Origin: JAAXVZ01 sp964392465
GTDB lineage: Archaea; Nanobdellota; Nanobdellia; Woesearchaeales; GW2011-AR15
Direction: 5' to 3'
Length of the DNA stretch: 31,159 nt
NCBI GenBank assembly: GCA_964392465.1
Contig: CAYMPC010000006.1
Coordinates: 1-31,159, forward strand
Position numbers and translations under genes: made by a program. The notes under the pieces are model-generated. The model was not told where the DNA came from, ran no database searches, and saw only the letters and a program-made list of their open reading frames with translations. Position 1 is the stretch's first letter; every line of letters begins with the position of its first letter. Of the stretch, positions 21,282 through 29,375 are shown piece by piece.

Positions 21282-23288
21282 ATGATATTAGGTAGGATAT
21301 TTGGTAAAATAACAACAAGTAGTTTTCAGTTTCTTGTAGAGAAAGAAACAAAAAAATTTGAATTTGTCCAGGTTTTGCATAAAGTTTATGATTATGTACT
21401 ATGTCAGATTATTGAAATTGAAAGGACAGACAGAGACATAGCAAAATGCATAGTTATTGGTTATAAAGATGAAAAAGGTCTAATTAAACCAATAAGAATC
21501 CCATTTGAACAGAACTCAGAGGTTTTGAAAGCAGAAGATGAGTTCATAAAAGCAGTAATAAGACTAGAAGATGATAAAAATGGAGCATATATAGGAAAGC
21601 TCGAAGGTAAAGAAATAGATATCTACCTTGATTTAAAGAAACTTTTAACAAAGCACGTAGCAATTCTAGCGAAGTCAGGGGCTGGAAAATCTTATACAGT
21701 AGGTGTTCTAGTTGAAGAAATAATAACTAAAAAAGTACCTATCCTTATTATTGATCCACATGGAGAATATTCTGCCCTTAAGTACCCTAATGAAGAACAG
21801 GCAGAAGAGCTTGCTTCCTATAACTTAAAACCAAAAGGGTTTAAAAACATTCATGAATACGGAGATTCAAAACTAAACCCGGAACTCAGGCCATTAAGGT
21901 TAAATAATAATTTAACAGCATTAGAAATAACACAAATTATCCCTGGTAAACTTTCAAACACACAAATGGGAGTTCTTTACAGCGCATTAAAAAACTTGAC
22001 AAATGTCAATTTTACAACAGTACTTTTCGAATTGGAAAAAGAAGAAAACAATGCAAAATGGTCCATAATAAACAACTTAGATTATCTAAACAGTCTTGAA
22101 ATCTTTTCAGAGTCTTTTGTTCCTTATAATGAATTAATACAGCCAGGAAGATGTAGTATCATAAATATGAAAGGAATTGCACCGGATGTTCAGGAGATAA
22201 TAGTATATAAACTTCTAAAAGACTTATTTGAAATGAGAAAACAGGAAAAAATACCTCCCTTTTTTTGCGTAATTGAAGAAGCGCATAATTTCTGTCCAGA
22301 AAGAAGTTTTGGGGAGACAAGAAGCTCAAAAATAATAAGGACAGTTGCATCAGAAGGGAGAAAATTCGGACTTGGATTATGTGTTATAAGTCAAAGGCCC
22401 GCAAGAGTTGATAAATCAGTTTTGAGCCAATGTACTACACAAATCATAATGAAAATAACAAATCCCAATGATTTAAAAGCAGTTTCTAGTAGTGTTGAAG
22501 GGATTACCTCTTCTTCTGAAGATGAAATAGTTAACTTAACTATTGGCACGGCATTAATAACCGGAATAGTTGATATTCCTCTTTTTGTTAATATAAGGCC
22601 CAGGGTTTCAAAGCACGGGGGGCATGCAAAAGAAATACTTGAAGAAGTAAAAGAAGAACAGTTTTTTGAAAAATTAGAAGAGTTTGATAATGCAGATTTA
22701 TTACCTATAATTCAACCCAAAACAACAATAAAAGATCTACAACTGATGAGCGAGAAAGAAATTGAAAAAGTAGATGTTGAGCTAATTCCCGGAGTTTTAT
22801 TTTTATGTGCAGACAAAACATCTGAATACAATCTTCTTATAGAATCAACAAAAGGAGAGATAGTAATTTCAACAGAAGAATATATTACAAAAAAACTGCC
22901 AGAATTAACAAATCTTTCACCTATGGAAATTAAAATATTGCACACAGCATTTCAGTTAAAGGAGTTTACAGAGCAACAGCTAATAAAAAAAACAGGAAAC
23001 TTAGATATAAAAAAAGAAGTAGATTCCTTGCTTTCAAAAAGATTTATTGAAACCAAAAATGAAAAATATAATTTATCTGAAAATTATATTTTTTCAAACC
23101 TTTCTAAACACGCATGCTTCAATAAAATAGAATTCTTAAATATAAAATACAAAACAAAGCAAGAACCTAAAGTTTCATTAGATAAAATAAAGACCAAGCT
23201 TTCAAAATTCACCTCAATTAAAGATCAAAGGGAATGTTTTATAGTAAGATATATTCTTGTTTATAAAAATGGTACAAATAAAAACTGA
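21282..23288 (+). CDS. herA: HerA-type bipolar DNA translocase
   Basis: A 668-residue hexameric-type ATPase. An N-terminal HAS-barrel (about 1-118) precedes the motor: Walker A AKSGAGKS at 130-137, the strand ILIIDPHGEY, Walker B FFCVIEEAHNFCPE in the mid-320s, and later SEGRKFGLGLCVISQRPARVDKSVLSQC, a HerA/FtsK-like sensor and arginine finger region. HerA works with NurA in DNA-end resection. The protein is longer than the roughly 500 residues of classical HerA; the extra C-terminal part (about 555-620) reads like a winged helix (LSPMEIKILHTAFQLKEFTE onward). The 3' end overlaps the next gene by 20 nt. Confidence 0.9.
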   Translation: MILGRIFGKITTSSFQFLVEKETKKFEFVQVLHKVYDYVLCQIIEIERTDRDIAKCIVIGYKDEKGLIKPIRIPFEQNSEVLKAEDEFIKAVIRLEDDKNGAYIGKLEGKEIDIYLDLKKLLTKHVAILAKSGAGKSYTVGVLVEEIITKKVPILIIDPHGEYSALKYPNEEQAEELASYNLKPKGFKNIHEYGDSKLNPELRPLRLNNNLTALEITQIIPGKLSNTQMGVLYSALKNLTNVNFTTVLFELEKEENNAKWSIINNLDYLNSLEIFSESFVPYNELIQPGRCSIINMKGIAPDVQEIIVYKLLKDLFEMRKQEKIPPFFCVIEEAHNFCPERSFGETRSSKIIRTVASEGRKFGLGLCVISQRPARVDKSVLSQCTTQIIMKITNPNDLKAVSSSVEGITSSSEDEIVNLTIGTALITGIVDIPLFVNIRPRVSKHGGHAKEILEEVKEEQFFEKLEEFDNADLLPIIQPKTTIKDLQLMSEKEIEKVDVELIPGVLFLCADKTSEYNLLIESTKGEIVISTEEYITKKLPELTNLSPMEIKILHTAFQLKEFTEQQLIKKTGNLDIKKEVDSLLSKRFIETKNEKYNLSENYIFSNLSKHACFNKIEFLNIKYKTKQEPKVSLDKIKTKLSKFTSIKDQRECFIVRYILVYKNGTNKN

Positions 23289-24183
23289 ATTTTTTTTGAA
23301 TACAAAAAAAGAACTTATTCCTTACAAAGAATGGGAAGAAAATATAGTTTCTTTAAAGTCAGATGAGCATATCACAGATGAAAAGATAGCAGTCCATATT
23401 TTAAAAAAAGCTCTCCAAGAAGCAGTAAAAAAGAGATTGCCAAAAAAAAGATTTGGGATTCTTTTTTCAGGAGGAGTAGATTCTACACTACTTGCATTTT
23501 TGTGTAAAAAATTCACAGGCAATTTTATTTGTTACACTGTTGGGTTGGAAGCATCAAAGGACATTCTTTTCTCTCAGAAAGTAGCTAAATATTATGGATT
23601 TAAACATAAGATTAAAATTCTTTCTTTGAAAGAGGCAGAGCAAGTATTTGAAAAAACAGCAAAAATACTCGGAAAGCAACTAATTAATATAGTAAACATT
23701 GGTGTTGGCGGGGTGGAAGTTGCAGCAAAGATGCTTGCTGAGAAAGACAAAGTAAATACTCTTTTTTCCGGGCTGGGAAGCGAAGAGATATTTGCAGGGT
23801 ACCAAAGACATGAAAAAGCACTAGATTTAAATGAAGAATGCTGGAATGGCTTGAAAACCATGTGGGAGAGGGATTTAAAACGTGACATAAATATAGCAAA
23901 TTCTACCAAAGCTGTTTTTTTAACACCTTTTTTGGATAAAAACGTAATCTTTGAAGCAATGAAAATTGATTCTAACCTTAAACTAAAAAGAGAACATAAA
24001 AAATATATTTTAAGAAAAGTTGCTTATTCTCTTGGACTTAAAAAAGAATTTGCTTTCAGGCCAAAAGTTGCAGCACAATATGGGAGTAATTTTGATAAAG
24101 CTATTATGAAAATAACAAAACAAAAAGCGTTTACACTAAAAAGAGATTATCTAACATATCTTTCAAAAAACAACATCCAATAA
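23269..24183 (+). CDS. Asparagine-synthetase-like ATP-pyrophosphatase without glutaminase domain
   Basis: A 304-residue protein equivalent to the C-terminal synthetase domain of AsnB. The PP-loop FSGGVDS is at 66-72, and FSGLGSEEIFAGYQRHE corresponds to the asparagine synthetase SGxGxDExFxGY motif. Near the end, FRPKVAAQYGSNFDKAI resembles the KxAxQxGS region of AsnB-like proteins such as eukaryotic ASNSD1. There is no N-terminal glutamine amidotransferase domain, so it would need free ammonia or another nitrogen donor, or might act on a different acid. The ATG at 23269 overlaps the end of herA by 20 nt, so translation is coupled. The true substrate is unknown. Confidence 0.8.
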   Translation: MVQIKTEFFLNTKKELIPYKEWEENIVSLKSDEHITDEKIAVHILKKALQEAVKKRLPKKRFGILFSGGVDSTLLAFLCKKFTGNFICYTVGLEASKDILFSQKVAKYYGFKHKIKILSLKEAEQVFEKTAKILGKQLINIVNIGVGGVEVAAKMLAEKDKVNTLFSGLGSEEIFAGYQRHEKALDLNEECWNGLKTMWERDLKRDINIANSTKAVFLTPFLDKNVIFEAMKIDSNLKLKREHKKYILRKVAYSLGLKKEFAFRPKVAAQYGSNFDKAIMKITKQKAFTLKRDYLTYLSKNNIQ

Positions 24184-24198
24184 AGCCAATAAAGAAAC

Positions 24199-24207
24199 TT
24201 TTATATA
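24199..24207 (+). promoter_or_regulatory. TATA box for the M50-like gene
   Basis: TTTTATATA is centred 28 nt before the ATG at 24231, predicting a leaderless message. Confidence 0.6.
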
Positions 24208-24230
24208 CCTTTTATTGTAAATCTATTATC

Positions 24231-24995
24231 ATGGGATCTTTTGCATCAGAACATAGGACTTTTTTTTATAATCTTAAAAGATATGGTTTAAACTTTTCAA
24301 ATAATGAGATTAAACAGATATTAATAACAGTAGGGATGATTGCTTTCATATGGTCTTTTAACAAATGGGGTTCAACCACGTTTGATTTTGTAGAAGGAAT
24401 TTTAAACTTTTTTTTAGGTGGGCTTTTTGCATTTATAGCAATTATTTTTAACCAAATTGGTCAAAGGATTGTAGCAGTTCATTATGGATATGATCCAATC
24501 TATGAATATGGAATGATGGGGCTAATGATGGGACTTATAATTACTTTTGCCTCACGAGGGCTATTAATCTTTTTTTTACCAGGAGCAATAAATATAAGGC
24601 ATTTGGCAGCATCAAGACTAGGAGAATTTAGATATTACACTAATGACTGGGAGTGGGCAAAGGTTGGGTTTACTGGCCCCTTTTTGAATATTTTTTTGGC
24701 AATAATCCTTGCTTTCTTTAAAAACAATTTAATCATACAGCAGCTAATCTGGATGAATGTTTTTTTTGCCTGGTATTCTTTGATCCCACTTCCAGGAAAT
24801 TTAGGATTGTATTTATTTTATCCACATATCTATTTTTGGAGTTTTACAGTAGGTTTTGTTTTAGCTAGCACAGTACTTCTGTTTTTAGTGATGAAATTAG
24901 CATTTTCCCCTATTTTAATTTTGATTTTAGCATTAGTTTTTGCTATTTATGCAATGTTTTGGCATTATAAAAAAGATGGAAAATGGTCAGCCTAA
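24231..24995 (+). CDS. M50 (site-2 protease)-like membrane protein with degenerate active site
   Basis: A 254-residue polytopic membrane protein that follows the plan of archaeal M50 metalloproteases, but the catalytic residues are missing. Where HExxH is expected, in a membrane helix followed by (K/R)xVAxxYGY, it reads FNQIGQRIVAVHYGYDP, so residues 74-78 are NQIGQ. The GPxxN motif is kept as TGPFLNIFLA at about 148-157. The later LPxxDG loop appears as LIPLPGNLGLYLFYPH, lacking the metal-binding Asp. About six hydrophobic segments are visible. I therefore infer a pseudoprotease that may bind or present membrane proteins without cutting them. It has its own promoter; no operon partner is evident. 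Confidence 0.75.
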   Translation: MGSFASEHRTFFYNLKRYGLNFSNNEIKQILITVGMIAFIWSFNKWGSTTFDFVEGILNFFLGGLFAFIAIIFNQIGQRIVAVHYGYDPIYEYGMMGLMMGLIITFASRGLLIFFLPGAINIRHLAASRLGEFRYYTNDWEWAKVGFTGPFLNIFLAIILAFFKNNLIIQQLIWMNVFFAWYSLIPLPGNLGLYLFYPHIYFWSFTVGFVLASTVLLFLVMKLAFSPILILILALVFAIYAMFWHYKKDGKWSA

Positions 24996-25043
24996 CCTAT
25001 AATAAAGTTAGTTAAACTCTCTGCTGAACCAATTAAATAGAAA

Positions 25044-25092
25044 TCTTTATATAAGAAAAAGCACTTTGTTTTAGATAAGCTTTAAATATATG
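25044..25092 (+). promoter_or_regulatory. Two TATA-like boxes upstream of the PRC-barrel gene
   Basis: CTTTATATAAG (25045-25055) and TTTAAATATAT (25081-25091) lie in tandem. The second is about 39 nt before the ATG at 25124, leaving a short leader; the first may be an alternative promoter. Confidence 0.4.
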
Positions 25093-25123
25093 ATAATTAA
25101 TTAAAAACATGGGGTAGATAACT

Positions 25124-25414
25124 ATGGCTGAAAAAGAAAAAAAACCAATGATTGAAGATGAAGGAAAAAAATTCTCAAAACAGATGCTTGGAAAAATAAT
25201 TGTTAGCAAAACAGGCAAAAGATTTGGGGAAGTAGGAGACATTATATTTGAGACTAAATCAGGAGAACTTATTCATATGGTTGTAAATAATCCAACACCT
25301 TATACAGAAAAACTCGAGTTGGAAAAAGACAAGCAAGGAAGAATTCTGATCCCATTTAGTGCAGTTATTGCAATGGGAGACTTTATGGTTATTGCAGAAG
25401 AAGATATTGTGTAA
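25124..25414 (+). CDS. PRC-barrel domain protein
   Basis: A 96-residue protein: a charged N-terminal segment, then a PRC-barrel from about 24 with LGKIIVSKTGKRFGEVGDII, a strand pair ELIHMVVNNP, and closing strands ILIPFSAVIAMGDFMVIAEE. In archaea small PRC-barrel proteins are often conserved and some, such as CdpB, take part in cell division with SepF and FtsZ; others have RNA-related roles. Nothing here decides between these. It is monocistronic, with two possible promoters upstream and rfcS 101 nt downstream with its own promoter. Confidence 0.8.
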   Translation: MAEKEKKPMIEDEGKKFSKQMLGKIIVSKTGKRFGEVGDIIFETKSGELIHMVVNNPTPYTEKLELEKDKQGRILIPFSAVIAMGDFMVIAEEDIV

Positions 25415-25485
25415 AGGTATTCTTTATTTATTTTTTATATCTGTTTTATATCCGATTTAGCTCTAATTTCTCTCTAATAATTAAC

Positions 25486-25498
25486 TTTTTAAATTATA
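25486..25498 (+). promoter_or_regulatory. TATA box for rfcS
   Basis: TTTTTAAATTATA is centred about 24-25 nt before the ATG at 25516 and supports that start over an ATG six codons later. Confidence 0.45.
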
Positions 25499-25515
25499 GT
25501 GCTTTCTTTAGGGCA

Positions 25516-26481
25516 ATGGAAAAAGAAGAGATAATGATTTGGACAGAAAAGTATAGGCCAAAGTCTTTTTCTGAAATAAAAGGTCAGGAAGATATAGTTA
25601 AAAGAGCAAAAGCATTTGTCAAGCAGAAAAACATGCCGCACCTTCTCTTTGCAGGCCCAGCAGGTATAGGAAAATCAACACTTGCTTTAGTAATAGCAAG
25701 AGAATTATTCGGAGAAACATGGAGAGATAATTTTTTAGAGTTAAATGCAAGCGATGAAAGGGGAATAGATGTAGTAAGAATAAAAGTAAAAGATTTTGCA
25801 AGAACAAAAGCAATAGGAGAAGTTCCCTTTAAGATAATCTTCCTTGATGAATGTGATGCCCTTACAAGAGAAGCACAGCAAGCATTAAGGAGGACAATGG
25901 AAAACTATACTAGAACGTGTAGATTTATTTTAAGCTGCAATTTTTCATCAAAAATAATAGATCCTATTCAAAGCAGATGTGTTGTATTTAAATTTAAACC
26001 ACTCAAAAAAGAGGAAATATTTTTTATAATAGAAGAAATCTCAAAAAATGAGAAATTTAAGATTAATGAAGAGGCAAAAGAGGCATTATTCATTGTTAGC
26101 AAGGGAGACTGCAGAAAAGCAGAAAATATACTTCAAAGCTCTGCAGCAATAGCTCAAACAATCACAGATAAACTAATATACTCAATAGCTTCTCAGGCAA
26201 TTCCTGAAGAAGTTAAAAAAATTTTAGAAGTTGCTGTTTCAGGAAATTTTTTAGAAGCAAGAAAACAACTTCTTTCTGCAATCTTAGAAAACGGACTTTC
26301 AGGTATAGATTTAATAAAGCAGGTTCAGGAAAAAATATGGGAATTGAACGTAAGTAATAATAGCAAATTAGAGATGATAAAACTCTGCGGAGAAATCGAG
26401 TTTAGGTTGGTCGAAGGAAGCGATGAATTTATACAGATGGAAGCATTATTATCAGGAATAGTGCTTTTGGCAAAAAAATAG
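25516..26481 (+). CDS. rfcS: Replication factor C small subunit
   Basis: A 321-residue AAA+ clamp-loader subunit. It opens with IWTEKYRPKSFSEIKGQEDI (RFC box), has Walker A GPAGIGKS at 47-54, NASDERGIDVVR at about 77-88, Walker B FLDECDA (DECD 111-114), and the clamp-loader SRC motif at 153-155 that acts as arginine finger. The C-terminal helical collar domain follows. RfcS with RfcL loads the PCNA ring onto primed DNA. Length is typical. The next gene, a coiled-coil protein, starts 21 nt downstream with a Shine-Dalgarno site, so the two are probably co-transcribed. Confidence 0.95.
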   Translation: MEKEEIMIWTEKYRPKSFSEIKGQEDIVKRAKAFVKQKNMPHLLFAGPAGIGKSTLALVIARELFGETWRDNFLELNASDERGIDVVRIKVKDFARTKAIGEVPFKIIFLDECDALTREAQQALRRTMENYTRTCRFILSCNFSSKIIDPIQSRCVVFKFKPLKKEEIFFIIEEISKNEKFKINEEAKEALFIVSKGDCRKAENILQSSAAIAQTITDKLIYSIASQAIPEEVKKILEVAVSGNFLEARKQLLSAILENGLSGIDLIKQVQEKIWELNVSNNSKLEMIKLCGEIEFRLVEGSDEFIQMEALLSGIVLLAKK

Positions 26482-26502
26482 CTATTTTAAAAAAGAGGTA
26501 AA

Positions 26503-27474
26503 ATGAAAAAGTTGCCAGAATATAATGACATAGGTATAGAAAGGAACAAAGATATTTCTACTTTTACTTCACCCGCACACAAGGAACTAGTTAGCACAGA
26601 AAATATTCTTAAAAGACTTCTTATAAATATAGAGGCATTCAAAAGAATAGAACAAGAAAACAGTCTGATAAAAAAAGAGCTTATTCAAAACCAATTTGTT
26701 TTAAAAAGAGAATATAAACGAAAACTCGACGAGCTTAATTATGTGATAAAAGAGAAAAACAATATAGAAACAAAAGTAAAAACAGAACTTCTTATAAAAT
26801 ACAAAAAATATCTTGAAAACCTTTCTAGAGAGATAATTAAGCAAAAACAAGAAAATAATGTTTTTAGAAAAAAATACAAAGAACTATTTGATATTTCTAG
26901 AAAAACTTCAGATGATAATAAAAAACTTAGGTTAATCTTGTTGCACAATAAGGATTTAATAAAACTAGAGTTCCAGCGAAAGTTAAAACAAATCATGAAA
27001 GAGCATTCAGATAATAAAACACTTTCAGCAGCAAAACACAAAATGCTTCTTAAAGAATATGAAAACAGAAAGCTTGATATGACTGAAAAACTAGAATCTG
27101 AAAAGCAAAAAAATGAATTTTTGATACAAAGATATGGAAAGATAAAAACCCTTTTGGAGCAAAGGGAAAAAGAATATAAAACTCTTATTAATTTAAACAA
27201 GAAAATAATTCAACGACTTGCCTTTTTAGAAAAAAACAGTTTAGGAAACGAGCAAGTATTGGAGGCAAGAACACAAGTAATTAAACAAGCATTTGAAGAT
27301 AAATTAAAAGAAATAACCAAAATACAGATAACTAAAGAAGTGGATTACAAAGCAAAAATATCTTCGTTAATGGAAGATTTGGCAAAATATTATGATGAAC
27401 TAAAAGAATCGAAACGCAAATATTATACTAGAGAAAAAGAATTAAAAGAAAAATTAAAAGAAATTCTTAATTAA
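26503..27474 (+). CDS. Long coiled-coil protein downstream of rfcS
   Basis: A 323-residue protein of unknown function that is almost entirely Lys/Glu-rich helix. After a non-helical start (about 1-30) heptad-like patterns run from about 35 to the C-terminus, broken near 236-246 (LEKNSLGNEQVLEA). There are no globular enzyme motifs, membrane segments or signal peptide. GAGGT at 26495-26499 lies 3 nt before the ATG, and rfcS ends 21 nt upstream, so it is an operon-internal gene. It could be a structural or DNA-associated protein, but only its position supports that. It converges with the lipoprotein gene, overlapping by 4 nt. Confidence 0.7.
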   Translation: MKKLPEYNDIGIERNKDISTFTSPAHKELVSTENILKRLLINIEAFKRIEQENSLIKKELIQNQFVLKREYKRKLDELNYVIKEKNNIETKVKTELLIKYKKYLENLSREIIKQKQENNVFRKKYKELFDISRKTSDDNKKLRLILLHNKDLIKLEFQRKLKQIMKEHSDNKTLSAAKHKMLLKEYENRKLDMTEKLESEKQKNEFLIQRYGKIKTLLEQREKEYKTLINLNKKIIQRLAFLEKNSLGNEQVLEARTQVIKQAFEDKLKEITKIQITKEVDYKAKISSLMEDLAKYYDELKESKRKYYTREKELKEKLKEILN

Positions 27475-28403
27475 GTGCCCCTTTTTATCATTATGTTCTG
27501 TTTAATTGTTTGTTCATAATCATAATCTAAAGTAATCTCTATAGGGTCTGGGTAATCTATTTCACTGTTTTTTTGTTGGGAGCATCTTACGCTTGCAACA
27601 TTATCTCTAAGTAAAATTATACCCTCTTTTCCACTTTCTCCATTTGTAAATCCAGTGCATTGTAGATCTGCTACCTTAGATTCTATCTTGAAAAACACTC
27701 TATTTAGATTAGAACGATCTAGTGCGCATTTAGTATCCGGGGCAAAGATTCTCCCTTGTCCAATATGAGTTATAGTAAAAAAATATTTTACAGTATCAGT
27801 TCCACCAGCAACTTCTTCAAATTTAGTAACTTTAATTGGAGCAGCAGAATTTAAAACATCTTTTTCTTCAGCTACAATACATACTCCTTCAGTAGAGCGA
27901 ATATCTTTTTTTATACACCCTTCTGATTCAGCTAAGGTATAATAATTATAACAAACATCAATCCAAATAGGAAATTCTTTATCAACAGTGAGAGTTCCTT
28001 TAAAATTCAAATTAGGGAAAGTTGCTTCTACAGGCACTGCCCAGTAAGTATTGCCAGCAGCATCTATATAGGAGCTTTCAATTTTTGTTGAAATGGAATT
28101 AATGATAAAATCACTTTCTGTTTTACCAAAATCAGGGGGATTTAGCCCATTTAGAGTTATTTTAAAACTTTCTTTGGGTATTTCAGGATAACCTTTGTTT
28201 GTCAGCACAACAGTTACATCAAAAGGGTCTTGGCCCATATCAAATACTTCAGCAGGAGGAGCATTTTCTTGAAAGGAAGGAATAAGTCCAAGATCTCCTT
28301 GTATATATGTAGCTTGCCCCGTTCCAGTAGGGTTTTCTCCTTCACAAGCAATTAACCCTAATACAGATATTGTAACTAAAAAAAGAACAATTTCTTTTCT
28401 CAT
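27471..28403 (-). CDS. Surface lipoprotein, paralogue 1
   Basis: A 310-residue predicted exported lipoprotein. The signal peptide MRKEIVLFLVTISVLGLIAC ends with a lipobox LIAC, cysteine 20 being the likely lipid site. A flexible Gly/Thr linker follows, then beta-rich extracellular domains with LTNKG, a CARDB-like phrase. It shares with the next two genes the C-x11-C motif (CYNYYTLAESEGC), a following Cys, and the closing strands PIEITLDYDYEQTIKQNIMI. The ATG at 28403 is chosen because the signal peptide starts there and GGGTGAG lies 4 nt upstream. Role unknown: cell-surface adhesion or envelope structure is plausible. Confidence 0.75.
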   Translation of the reverse strand: MRKEIVLFLVTISVLGLIACEGENPTGTGQATYIQGDLGLIPSFQENAPPAEVFDMGQDPFDVTVVLTNKGYPEIPKESFKITLNGLNPPDFGKTESDFIINSISTKIESSYIDAAGNTYWAVPVEATFPNLNFKGTLTVDKEFPIWIDVCYNYYTLAESEGCIKKDIRSTEGVCIVAEEKDVLNSAAPIKVTKFEEVAGGTDTVKYFFTITHIGQGRIFAPDTKCALDRSNLNRVFFKIESKVADLQCTGFTNGESGKEGIILLRDNVASVRCSQQKNSEIDYPDPIEITLDYDYEQTIKQNIMIKRGT

Positions 28404-28407
28404 TTTT

Positions 28408-28414
28408 CTCACCC
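28408..28414 (-). promoter_or_regulatory. Shine-Dalgarno site that sets the lipoprotein 1 start
   Basis: The minus strand reads GGGTGAG, 4 nt before the ATG at 28403. This rules against an in-frame ATG eleven codons upstream. Confidence 0.55.
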
Positions 28415-28435
28415 TGTTAATAGCATATATTAACA
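28415..28435. promoter_or_regulatory. Perfect 8-bp inverted repeat before lipoprotein 1
   Basis: TGTTAATA (28415-28422) and TATTAACA (28428-28435) are exact reverse complements separated by GCATA. The element touches the ribosome-binding site and contains a TATA-like stretch on the minus strand, so it could be an operator or a leader hairpin that affects translation. Confidence 0.4.
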
Positions 28436-28477
28436 TAATTAAAAATAAACAATATAAATCTTTCTAAAGAACTGAGT

Positions 28478-29374
28478 TTATTTCAAGTTTACAATACTAA
28501 TTGTTTTTGAAATGCTTTGCCTGTAATTATAATCTAAAACAATATTTAAGGGAGTAACAAAATAGGATTGTCCAGACAAACCGCCTTCACATATAGCAAA
28601 ACCTTTTCCATTTGTAAGTCTTAATTTACCTTCTGGTTTGCAAACAAAACTGCTGCTTGGTGTTGAAACTTTAATCCAGTTTAAAGTATCTATATCTCTT
28701 ATATCTATGTTATTATAACAATTATCTGAACTAGAAGAAGAAAAAACAGTACCCCCTCCTTTGTTTTCAAATACTATCTCTAAATACACTTTTGTATCTG
28801 TTGTTTTTTGTGTAACACTTGTTACAGCAATAGGGCCACCCTGGTTGCTTCCTAAATCCTGTACAGTAAATTTGCAGGAATTACTAGATACAAGGCTGCC
28901 TTTTTTAGGATCAACACAAATTGTTGGAGTGGCTATTGTTTGATAATGATAGCAGGCTGTTGCAGTCAAATCTTGTTTGAAGGAATCTACTTGTTGTGGA
29001 CTATTTACTCTTGTTTTCCAGCTAATATAAGATGTTTGTGATCCTTGTGTAGCATATTGGTTTTTACCTTCTATAGCTATACTATTAGTTGATTGCACAG
29101 GAGAACCAAATAAAATAGATTTATCATACCCCATCAAATATACTCTTAAATTATTTACATCATAAGCCCCTTTATTTGAATATTCAACAATTACACTTAA
29201 TTCCTGGTTACTAAATACCTCGCTTGGAGGATTATCAGCCATAAAATTTATTTTTATTCCATCTGTTCCTGTTCTCCAATTGGTATTTTTTCCACTAGAA
29301 CTGCCAGTATCATTAGTACATGAAGCCAAAATTAATAAAAAAAAGACAAAACAAAAGTATAGTTCTTTTTTCAT
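28478..29374 (-). CDS. Surface lipoprotein, paralogue 2
   Basis: A 298-residue predicted lipoprotein. The signal MKKELYFCFVFFLLILASC ends with lipobox LASC, and a Ser/Gly-rich linker follows. The first beta domain has SVIVEYSNKGAYDVNNLRVY, a CARDB-like pattern. The C-x11-C motif CYHYQTIATPTIC, the segment QGGPIAVTSVTQ and the closing TPLNIVLDYNYRQSISKTIS match the neighbouring paralogues. The later cysteines are also conserved, suggesting disulfides outside the cell. It starts one base after the previous gene's stop on the minus strand, so it is operonic. Function unknown. Confidence 0.78.
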   Translation of the reverse strand: MKKELYFCFVFFLLILASCTNDTGSSSGKNTNWRTGTDGIKINFMADNPPSEVFSNQELSVIVEYSNKGAYDVNNLRVYLMGYDKSILFGSPVQSTNSIAIEGKNQYATQGSQTSYISWKTRVNSPQQVDSFKQDLTATACYHYQTIATPTICVDPKKGSLVSSNSCKFTVQDLGSNQGGPIAVTSVTQKTTDTKVYLEIVFENKGGGTVFSSSSSDNCYNNIDIRDIDTLNWIKVSTPSSSFVCKPEGKLRLTNGKGFAICEGGLSGQSYFVTPLNIVLDYNYRQSISKTISIVNLK

Positions 29375-29375
29375 C

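Noticed and set aside
25415..25515. Possible small gene or RNA between the PRC-barrel and rfcS genes.
   Set aside because: The spacer is T-rich with no sustained frame or stem; only the rfcS TATA box is supported.
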